Assembly (NCBI GenBank): GCA_023653785.1
Contig: JAMKCH010005351.1
Location: 1 to 64,000 of the forward strand
DNA: 64,000 nt
Source of the DNA: Ophioderma brevispina
Taxonomy: Eukaryota; Echinodermata; Ophiuroidea; Amphilepidida; Ophiodermatidae
Direction: 5' to 3'
The position numbers were made by a program, and so were the translations under genes. Shown piece by piece: positions 51,201 through 63,200 of this stretch. The first letter of the stretch is position 1; the number at the start of each line of letters is the position of its first letter. The notes beneath the pieces were generated by a model. That model was given only the letters and a program-made list of their open reading frames with translations. It was not told where the DNA came from and did not search any database.

Positions 51201-54200
51201 TTTGGCCTTCCCGTTGGTTCAAATTTTGGATTTCAGAAAGGGACTACTCCTCTGTTGCATCTCTGTCACAGTTTGACTCTATACTTTGGTAGTCTTGTAC
51301 AGAAGAATAATGAGCGTCCTTATGATTGTCCGTTTATTTCATCATAATCGGGATAGCGTAGTGGGTCTTCGGCGCTCCGCACCACTTTCGTCTCCAAGGC
51401 AATTGTTGGCGGCGCATTGTGTATGCGAATTGCGAGAATTGCATACAGCTCATAAATTATAAATATGTGGCACATTTTTTGTCTTGTAACAACGCATTTG
51501 CGTTGATTATTTTACAGCGTAGTCAAATAGAGGATGGAAAAGAGCAAAAGATGACGACGAACGGCACCGGATTCTGCCAAGAGAGGTGAAACTGACATGA
51601 AGGAGATCATGTGTTGCTGCCAATAAGAAGGTTGTAGAGTCCATTGAAGAGATGGAAGAAAAAGGTATCCTGTGCTAGTATAGCACGTCCCAGTAATCGA
51701 GCATATATCATTTGACTAAGAAACTAAAAAAAAAATGGGGGGGCGGGGGTTTTCGAGACTGAGGCATACTTCACAGGAGGGGTCGACAGAACCACATAGA
51801 AGAGGTGCCAATTTAGAGTTTTGAACTGCATACTCATAACTCCATTTGTTAAGGGAGCACAGTATAACAAAAAAATCCCTCACCAGTGTAAAGTGCCAGC
51901 ACACCCCGCTATAGTTCCTATAAAACCTAGAAATTTGAAGTGTAATTTGTGTAGTTTTTGTGGCGTATATTTGTCCTAGAGCCTTTGTTTTTGGTATCAT
52001 TCATGTCGTATCTTTCCACTATTTGACTATAGTTAAAAAATCGATGAGAAAGCTTCTTGGCAGTATGATATGGCGACATCTTAACCACTGTGAAATACGA
52101 TTCTGTGGTGCTCACAGGAATAAGAAAAAATGGGTCGTAATTTAATTTGCACTTGTGAGCTCGTTAAGAAAAAGATATTTTAAAGACCATGAATTCAAAA
52201 TTCTCTCCTAGTAAAGTTTCATTGCTCTAGGTAAAGCAGGGGCAAAAATATGATGGATGCAACAGAGCCCACAAAGCACTGATTTCCATAAGCCAGACCA
52301 TTTTGTACCTGCCCCTTTAAGGTCAGCCCTCTGGGTCAGCCCCAACCCCAGATCCTTAGCAGTAGATCTGCATCAACCATGATTCAAGGTGAAAGGGGGG
52401 GGGGTCCCTAGGTAGTAGTCCAAAATAGTTGGTTCCAATCAGTGGCGTAGCCAGGCTTTTTTTTCAGGGGGGGAAAAGGGGGAACATCTATTTTCAGGGG
52501 GGGGCAAGATATATTAAAATTTGTTAGTATAGTGTAATGGCCTATGTAAATCACTAATTTTTCAGGGGGGCAAGAGGGGGGGAAAGATTCCCCCCAGGGG
52601 GGCATCTGCCCCTGCCCCCCCCCCTTCTGGCTACGCCACTGGGTCACATCATAATGTAAGAATCTGACTATGTAAATCTGAAACCATCTCTCTTCTCCTT
52701 GTGAAGGTTGGGTGTTGCCAGACAAGGTAACATGAGAACCATGCTTCGAGTCATTGGAAGGAGCCGAGACCTCGGGCAGCAATCTCCTCAACATCGCATC
52801 AGACGTCTGGAAGCCCGAAGCCCTATAGGAAGGCTGTTAGATATATAACCTGAAACCACCTCTCACAAGAAGGTACAAGATCTAAGCATGTGATCATCTT
52901 CACTGGTTCGTTTTCGCTTTTATGTTGATTTCAATAAATGAGATGAATTTACATCTGAGATTTTTTTTAGATGAACCTATGCTAGAAATCTTGAAAGGAA
53001 TTGTTAATGTAATTTGTACTGTTTTTAAGGGCAGGCTTCAACTCGGTGATAATATACATTAGCTGGTATTTTCAAAGGGAGTCTAACTTTAGACCTGGGT
53101 TTAAACCAGGGTTAGTCCTACATGAGTGGACCTTTTTTTCCTTTCAACATACTGAGAAAGTTTAAAATAAAAAACGGGGAAAAATTTCCCCTCATGTGGG
53201 TCGTTCCGGCCCATCCATGAGGAATTTTCTCACTGTTAAGGCACACTTTTAGAGTTTTGTTGAAAAAGAAAAGGTCCACTCATGTAGGACTAACCCTGGT
53301 TTAAACCTAGGTATGAAGTTAGACTCCCTTTCAGAATACCAACCAATATGTTTATTTGATTACAAATAAAGACAGCAGTTAGTGGAGGAGGTGACTCAGT
53401 ATGTCACGGCAGGCAAGCACGCTGGATTGCAAAATGGCATGAACAGGCAAGTATGAGAGCAAAGCACCCAAAATACTATGCTGTAAATATGCCTTGGGAC
53501 AGGGATGTGGTTGGCGTGCTAAGTTACCTCAGGGTATCGGGTGCTACTTGGAATAAAATGGGTTTGTTAATAGAAACCTCATGAAAAGAAAGTCTGTACT
53601 CTAGTTCATCCTGTGATTTAAACCTGAACATTCTATGGCAACATTTGATATGGACAGGTGCAGAATTTAAAATGTAAGTCATTAGATGAAATTTGGCATG
53701 TATTCAAAAGTTGCAAAGGATTATCCAATAGGAAATTGCATAGCATGTCTAAGCAGGCTAACTAACATGCCAAATTGAATCATAGCCTGCACTCTCAGAT
53801 AGCATTGTGCAATTGATGTCATCTTGCCAGGCATTTCAGGTCATGCAACATGATCACGTTTAGTTGTGTTCCCTGAAATAATTCTTTTAATTGTCAACTT
53901 TTTGACTATGCACCAAATTCATATAATGGTTGTAATCTTTGGCATTTTAGCATGTTTGGTAGTAAATGTGGTATCACGTTGCAGCTCAAAAGACTCCACA
54001 CACATCCGGGACTGTATCAATTTTTCATAATATGATCAGGTTTAAATTTATGACAGGTCAAAATAGTGCATACTTTCTTTTTTGTGAAGTGTTTTATTTT
54101 TGGAGTCACATCATCTGGGAGACAAAGAAATAATAATACATGGTTTGTGGCAAGATTTCTACTATATGGTATCTTTTCAAGTTGTATTTAAAATCAATAT

Positions 54201-57200
54201 TTGCATTGTATTTAGTTTCTTTGGTGAAGTCTAAGAATGTGGAGTGATGTTCAATCCTATGCTATTTGACCCTTCTCACTTGAGAAATAGATTTGATGAA
54301 AAATGGTAATACATGTTTCAGTGAGCCATTTTAAAAAAATCTTGTTTTGGTACAGATTGTTGCTCTGGTATTTATGAAAATAAATTCAGATTGCACTTTA
54401 TTTCTCAAATATAAATAATATAATAATAATAATAACCAGTTTTTATATAGCACTTAAAGGCACTATCAGTGATTTGCCAAATCAGAAAATCGAAAAAATA
54501 ACCCAAAATCAGATTTTTGTATGTCTCTAACAAGTACAGCTACCCTAACATACCCTGCTATAAGGTTGAAAGCAACCTAATAAAGACAACATCGGATATT
54601 TTAGTCATTACTGTCCATACGGACACTTTCTACAACACATAATTGAATTGAGATTTGTATCTTTGAACAGTGCTACTTTTTTCCTTTCTTGACATTTTGC
54701 ATTGGAAAAAAATAACCTCTTAAGTGTTCCACAGACTTATCCTTGACTTTTAGACTACTCCTGTAAATTTCGAATATGTTGACTCTTTTGGGTGAATTAC
54801 TGATAGTGCCTTTAATCCCTGTAAAACAGGCTCAAAGTGCAGGTGGCTTTTATTATTACACTGCCTTCAAGAAATTGTCACAATCATTTCGCTTCATTTA
54901 GGTGGCTGCTCAAAGGCATGCCTTACAAGCGCACAAGCCTATCAGCACTTAGATTGTAATATTCCCCATAACAGCTCCCCAGATTTCGCTTGGGTCGACG
55001 AGGCAAATGAGATTAAGTATCTTGCCCAGGGACACAAACATGTGGACCACAGTGAGTGGGGCTCGAATTTTAACGGTCTAATGATCACAAGTCCTGCACT
55101 TTTCCACTGGACCACACAACTCTGGAGACATGAAAGGTCTTACCATCTTAGCTAACAGGTCTGGTTCAGTCACATAGTGTCAGAAATTTGAGCAAATGTG
55201 CATTTAAATTTTTTTGGTTGGTTTCATAAATGGTTGGTAATTATCCATGACTCAAGTTAGAGAAGACAGGACTACAAAATAATTAAGCAAAATTTTGATT
55301 TCCTTCAAAGTTTCTTATAATTCACGCTGTTTTCCAGAAAAGTTGCTGTCGGAGCCAGTGAGAAGAACTGTGGTCAATTATAGGTTGAACATCACCCTGC
55401 TTGTCTTGCACCAGAGAGCAAGTTTAATGTCAACATATAACTGAATCATTTTAGGCCATGAGAGACATGGAGTGTAACCATAGAGCATGGCTTAGAGATC
55501 CAAGCCATTGTCATTGTTGTGATTATGTCTTTCTTGTCAGTTCTGCTTATTTCCATTTTCTCTCTTCAATTGTTTTTGTCCTTTGTATATGTGAAAGGTT
55601 TCTGTGTGCTTCTTTGTGTCTGTCTTGTGTCCTGTCCTATGCATTTTCAAATTGATGACTTAGACTTATCATAAATAGGGCTTAGACTGGCAATGAAATG
55701 ATACATGGTCTTGACCCAACAGCCAATATTTTGATATTCTCATGCCCTGGGGGGGGGGGGGGAGGGTACATGATAGGTAAATAAGTGAATTTTGGTAGTG
55801 CTATTGTGGAGCAAATTTCTTTTTAAGAATTTCATATTGTAACATCCAGTGGCATACCTAAAAGCTCTCTATATAGTGGTGACCCCAAATGCACCTCATG
55901 AATAATTTAATTGACTTGTTATTTAGAATAAAGGGTTGCAGTGGTCATTATGGGCGCATAATGTGTCCGAGGTCGGGTAAAAATAAATAATGGGGCGAGG
56001 CGCACCGAGCTCATTTTTTGAACGTTTTTCTGGCCGAGGATACATTATGAGCCATAAATGACACGGGGGGGGGGGGGGGGGGGGGGGCAAATCCTTTATT
56101 CTATTCTATTACGTAAAACAGCTTAATTTAAATAAGACCCTTATTTGCAGAATATGGGCAGTAAACTGACCAATCAGAATCTGCATTTTCAATAATGGGC
56201 AGCAAAGATAATAGAAGTATTTTTTTGGGATCACCCCTGTACATAATATTAAAAGCATGGGTACTAGGTATCAAACTTGAAATCAGTCTTAGAAATAATG
56301 TCCCATAAATCCTCTTAATATATGAATAATGTGTGAAAAATATGCTTAAGATTGTAACTCATCGCCCACACTCACATAAAATCTGAGCCCTCTCGTTTGA
56401 TACAGTGAATACAAACACAAACACAAATCACTGAAAAAGTATGCCTTCTAGCCTAAATATCATGACCTATAGCCTCATATAAGTATAATAGTATCCTTAA
56501 GGCCCATTTAAGTGCTGCAAAATTTTTTGATAACAAGTTTCAGAAGTGATTTTTTTCGTCATGAAAAGTCAAAAACCATTTTCCTGTCATTTGGTTGTGT
56601 GCCACTCATGACGACTTGCATTGCACCCATAAATTGTTTTGTTGTGAAATAAGTCATTGTTTTAATAAAATTCACCTGCATTTTGATAAAATTCACTTAT
56701 TACAATGTGACAGGCTTACACAATTTGGGTTTTTGTTGGACTAAATCCTTTTCCCCCACCCATTTTTTTCTTAATATACTTAGAGTCCATTGGCAGCTGT
56801 AATATTAAGGTCTAAATTTGTTTTGCATTTGTGCTACAATGTGTCAAGTTAGGAGTACGGAAATTTGTCCAGAAAGGTTCTGGCCCATATACATCATTTC
56901 TTGTAATGTGTGACAAGGACTCATTAGTGACTGTACTAATACCTACACAATGCATGTGAAATGGTAGTTCTCTAAGTTATGTGGGTCTGTAACAAAATCG
57001 TGGTAATTTACATGCATATATAATAGATTGTGGCATCTTAATGGCCCTTGTGTGTCAGGACCACCCTGCATGGCCTGGTGTCATGCTTTGCGTCGCACCC
57101 TCATTTATTCTTGCAATGTAAAAACACCAACTTGTGTGCTGCAATTCCAATACACATTCAATAGATGGCAGCACATCCCCGGAATAACGGAGACATTGCA

Positions 57201-60200
57201 CTCTGTTAAAAATTCTTTGATTTTTTTTTTTTTTTTTTTTTTTAACACAAAAGCCCAATAGTTTTTTGATAATAGTCAATTGAATCTTTATTTTGCAAGT
57301 TTTTTGGCGTGTTGTTTGATAATCTGATATATTATCCTCCATACGCAGACAGTCGTTGTTAATGGCTTGTACAAGCACCTGGATGCGACCAGCTCTCAAG
57401 GCGAGGTGTCCAAAAAATACATAGAACAAAAAAAATTGGAAAAAAGTCACTCAAACAATGGAGAAAGCTGCAGTCGCACGTGTATAATATATGCATGTTT
57501 TAATCAATTGAATTGCCAGATTTTAGTTTGGCTTACAAAGAAACTCAAACCATTTTTCAGTAGACTTATGCAGAGATCAAATTTCTATATTAATTTTGTA
57601 ATACCATCCCTTAACCCATTTAACTCTGATAAATGTTGCAGCACTATCATCCATTAATAGTCACTACTAGATTATTCATCCTGTTTAGGGAAGGGGGATT
57701 AATTAAAAAGCAACTGTCTTTGAATAGGGAAGTAGTAGGGTGGATTAATTCTTTTTGTAATGAAGATGAGGTTGACATAGATGGACTAGAATAATTTTGT
57801 GCGCAAAGTTTAATTGCCTTCATTTGACTGAGATTGTCTCTGAAAAAACTTTCAAGTGATTCGAGCAAGCCACCTGTAAACTGTAAGAAAAATTATGGTC
57901 ACTCGCACACATTCACAAAAATGTTACGGCCTTTCGATTTTGCATGCCAATGTGAGGAATTAATTTTTTTTTCGATGAGGAGTGACTACCCTCTTTTTTC
58001 AATGCACTAGAATTTACTCCTTTAATATAACTGATCTTTAAAACAAAGGAATTGGCCTGCAGGCCATGATTTCTGCATATTTGGGTAATTTTGGAAATGG
58101 ATGGGGAGGGGGGAAGGGAATGTTAGAGTTCAATCTTTTGCTTTGGTTAGTGGGACTGCAGCTTCTTTTTCACTGTTGCTGTATTATCTATTTTTGATCC
58201 GTTCTTTCTTGTTGTGTTGGCTGCATTAATTCTAGCTTGGTTGATCGGTTGCTTTATACTTAATTTGTTTTATAGCTTCTTGTTGGTTTTCAGTTTGTGG
58301 TGCATATTATTTCTTTAAAAAAGATTTTGTAGGTAGTTCTGTTTTTTTGTACTTGGGTGTTGGGCATTAAACTACACTTTTCCTGTTTGTTAAATTTGTT
58401 AAGATATGCCATTAATCAAAAGTGGAATTTTTTAAGGATGTCTAAGAAGGAATGGATGACTTACACAAACAAAACAAATACACAATAAAGCAACTGCTGG
58501 TCTTTGTTTGAACATATTTTAACAAATGAGTAAATAAGTTTAAAAGCAAACTAACAACAAGTTAGTCATTGTTGTCAAATCTAATAACTAAGTAAATATG
58601 AGGTGAATACTGGCCGTCCTTTTTCTTTACCAATATCCGTTTTTGCAACCTATTATCTGTAAAAAGAAATTGTTGAGTTTACAAGTGTTGTTTATATTCA
58701 TATTTGAAAAAAAAATAGAATGACACACACACACATGCACACACGCATAAGCACGAGTAAAAGTGGAGAGCAAATCCTACAACATGCTCTGAAATCCTGA
58801 AACATAAGTTATTTTGTTAGTTTATTTTTGAGTTCTTTTAGCTTAAATTCTTCTTTGGCAAGGATCAGAATCTTGTTTGTAATATCTTACATACTTTGTA
58901 ACAGAGATACTAATTTGTATTTAAACCATGTAAATCTGAATGAGCCAGTGATGTAGTTAATTTTTAAAAGTAATTTTTTCCATTAGGTGAAGAATTACGC
59001 AGGCAAACTAAATAAATTGATCAAATTATAATTAAAAATGGAAATTTGAAAAACAAAAGACAATATATGCAAACATTCTTTTGTGGACATCCTTGTTTAT
59101 TGGATAGCTCAATGATTATAATATCATGATTTTTTTTGGTGTCAGTAATAATCTCCAAGTTTTTAAAAAGATTGGTTTAAAAATTTGTAAATGTTCAAAT
59201 AAGTTGTCATCAGATCAGGGAGTGTGGTTTCAATTCCTGCGTTGTTTGAATAGCTGCTGAGATTGATTCAGATTGGATACTTTGAAGTTTGTTGCTTTCC
59301 CCCAATCGAGTCAACTAATTTGCCATCTAGGCGTGTTTCACATTGTCCCACCATACACTATTTGGGGAGCGCTATCATGTGAAGTGCATGGAAACAGTGT
59401 TGCTAAGAGTGTGATTTGTTACATTGTTTCAAGGCTAGTGTTGCTTATCTTTTTCCATAACAAATTGATTGAAACTCTAAAATTGGATAATTCTTTTAAA
59501 AAAGGTCTTTCAAAAATGAGCTATTTGGTTTGTAAAATAACCAGATTTGATGTGAGGGCGCATCTAAAGATCAACATTCTGGGCTGGCACTCTGACCGTT
59601 TTTCATTATTTGCACTGCCTTTGTGCGCTCACGTTTGTACGTGAATCTCAAATGTGATGGGATTTTGTGAGATGCAGTTTGAAAAAAAAAGCATGCCTCT
59701 ATATAGTTATTACTGACACAACACAGCTGTAAAAATGCACCACTTTATCGGGTTTGATTGTATATAGTGTTTGATGTACTCACGCGACAGAGATTATGAC
59801 TAGATCTAAATGCACAATTACTGCACAGGTTTTAGTAGAAGTGTAATATCGTAGTTGGATTTTGTTGTGAAATAGCAAGGGCAGAACTATTGATACTTTT
59901 ATGTTGCAGCTTGATTCTATAGAATTAATTTTATTTTTGGGAGTGACTATAATACAATTACTTTACTATTATGTATTAACTAATTGGTAGCACCTTTTCA
60001 TATTTCCCATGCATGTTTTTCATATGTTTGCTGAATCAATTACTTTAACATTTTAGTTTAACCCCTCCCACTCTAATATGGACTTTAAACAAGAGATTAG
60101 CATCGATAATGCGAGAGCATCGAAAAAAGTGGAAATGTTTATTTTTTAAATATAAATATGGGATAAGTGTGTACCATTCTATATAACTGCTTAATGTAGA

Positions 60201-63200
60201 AACAAACACCAAATAGTGCAAAATGAAGTATTTGAGTAAAATTTGGCATACCGGCACCAAAATCGACATACGGCGACGGCGTCTCAAAATCTACACTAAA
60301 CAGCTGATTGTGGTTTACACCAGTACAGAAAAACAAAGTATCAATAATGTTTGTATTTGAGGTCCAAATTGCCTTGATCATGGTGCACAATATCACGCTA
60401 AAAATCTGTGATATTCACCGTGAAAGCTTTTGGATCATCATCGGAATTTTGATACCACGTATAGAAATTACAGAATCATATACAAAGTACTGCTTGTCTA
60501 TTAATACACGATTTCACGCACCACTTGCCAGTTTATGTTCGGATATCCATGCCAGTAACAAAATGTAAAAAATAGAATTTTGATGATTGTTTCGATGTTG
60601 GGATTAGCAAATCGCTGCTAATCCTGTTAAGCATGTGGTTCTTAAATTTGTGCAAAGAGAGTGGAAATAAGGAAATTGCATAAAAGAAAAAATTGGAAAA
60701 AATGACAAAAATGCCAAGGGTTAATTGTTACCTCTAGTCTGTGGAAGAAGGGCAAATGGGGTTAGTTTAAATTCAAGTTTGTAGTAAGACTGTTGGAGGT
60801 AGCACCCCTTAAAACCTCTGCCTTGTTTGAATGCAATCCATGGACAAAATTTGAAACACCAAATTTCATTGTGTGTTTTGATTTGAAACACCGAATTCAT
60901 TGTGTGTTTTGATTTGAGTAACCAATTTAACTAGAGTTTTCTAAAACAGTTACGGCTAATCATCTGGGCTCAATCATATAGTCTTCTTTGTAACCAATCG
61001 ACTGTTACTTCTCCGCGATTAAGGTTAACATTCAATGCAAGGGGGATTTTGTTCACACTTAGAAAGAATTCAATGTATTTGTTTGTATTTATATTTTTTA
61101 TATCGCACACATTATTTCACAATTTGTCATTCTTGTATATCAAGTTAGTGTGAATGCTAGCCCTGTACCACGGTGTATTGTATACATATGAGTGTTATCT
61201 CTGACCATTTCATCTATCATTTATTCACAAATCATCTTGGTTTGGGTTTTTTCGATAACTGTATTTCATTTTGGTTCTACATAGGCATATTATTTATTAC
61301 AGGCTAAGCTAACAATGCCAGAAACAGACTTTAAGGGCATGTAACTTAGCTCCTAAATGATCAAGCTTAATTAACAATTATCCATCTTAATTATTTTCAT
61401 CATTTGTATCATGTTATATTATATTCTTGCATGCTAACACATTTGTTTCCAGCCGTGTGGAGCCAATGATAAGCTACTTGGTGCAAAAAGGGTGTCACAA
61501 ATATAGCAGACCAATTTTGTCCATTTTCAACCGTTTATGTTACAGGAGTAGGGGCACATGCCACACCGGTCCCTACATGTGAATGTGCCCCATTATAACT
61601 GCTTCTGTGTGGTTTTGTAGATGGCAAAATATAGTGATCAAATGCTTTGGTGATGAGTAAAATATTCTTGTAACAAAAGAGGGGGTCATACATTTCAGGA
61701 GTAGACTTACTAAAATGTGACCTTATTATATATTATTAAAGGGAGCATATTTCAACCAAAAATAGCTTGCTTGTAAATTAATGTGAAAGTGGTAATTTTG
61801 GTGCATGTCATTTTTGTGCTTCTACAATTTTTAGCATTTTCACTTGTTTTTAGATTCATTTTTTTCAGCTATCCTACATAGACTTATAGACAAAATAAAA
61901 ATTTTCAACTGTTTTTAATTTCGTGCTTGCTTAGAAGTGCGCAAAGAGCACAAAAATTAATGTAGCGCAAATATTCCCACTTTTACAATACTGTTCCAAT
62001 TGGCTCCATATTACGAAATCCCTAAATCAATAACCAATCAATTCTTCACAACAGCCGATCATTTCCCAGTTATCACTTCCCTAAAAAAGTGGCACTGCAA
62101 GCTTACACATCTCATCTCCCGGTGGGCACAGTTCCACTGCCTGCACAAATTTTATGTAATAGGTGGTTAAGCTAGTTCAATGTGTTTATTGTATCAAACA
62201 CAGTTATTGAAGGCAAAGTTCTGATGAACAGCATGCTTTGTGTGGAACTTTGGCAACTGTGTTCCTGACAGATGAGAATTTCAAAGCTTTTAGTGTGTGT
62301 TCATGCATGCTTGCACTCTTTAAAAATTTACACAAAGTCTTGTAGTTTTTGGCTTGAGTTTGATGATTGTTTGATAGTTGTGCCATTTCTTTATAAAACA
62401 CTTAACCAGGTTTATTTGGATTTGAAGCACTTAACCAGGTTTATTAGAGTGTAGCGATTACATTGTGTTGAAACATTCAGATTCACCTTCAAGTAGATAT
62501 TACAGTATGGTTTGCAGTGGATTTGCCTAAAGGTGCAACATGAGATTTCAAGGCATCCATAAATTATTGTGTCATATGGAGTGATTTCATATAGATTAGA
62601 CACGGAATAGATTTCTTGCCTTGTATTTGGCCATAGAATGTCTTAAAACAAAGGGTGTTTTTGAGTTGCTCATTTTTCAATATTAAATATAGGCTGAATT
62701 TCACATTTGCTCTATACAAAATTTTTGTAACAAATTAATAATTCTCAGCGTAATACTTGAGATGGGGATATTTTTGATGGAAGCTTTACATCGGAGCAAA
62801 AATCAGGATTTTCAATATTTTTAGGGACACCTGATATGTGAAATCTCTCATTGCACCTTTAAATTACTTTAGTCATTCTGTTTAGCAAAATTGACAAAAT
62901 TTGGCTGTGATTTGTATTCAAATATATTTTTTTAAATCTCAACTATCAACAATTTTAGTAGGAACTATTGGGACAAGTCAACTATTTTTTGGGGACTGAT
63001 GTGTTGTTAAGGATAGGAAATACAAATACAAAATTCAGTTAAATCCATTTTGGTGTGATATGATAGATTATGATAACTTTCACTTTAACAATATGGACAA
63101 ATTTGAACCAACTGATCAGCACTATCTTAAAGGCACTATCAGTGATTTGCTAAATCAGAAAATCAAAAAAATCATCAAAAATCAGATTTTTGCATGTTTG

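Noticed and set aside
59273..59644. Frame of 123 codons
   Set aside because: No recognisable motif, no coding-like base composition, inside a long intron; treated as chance.
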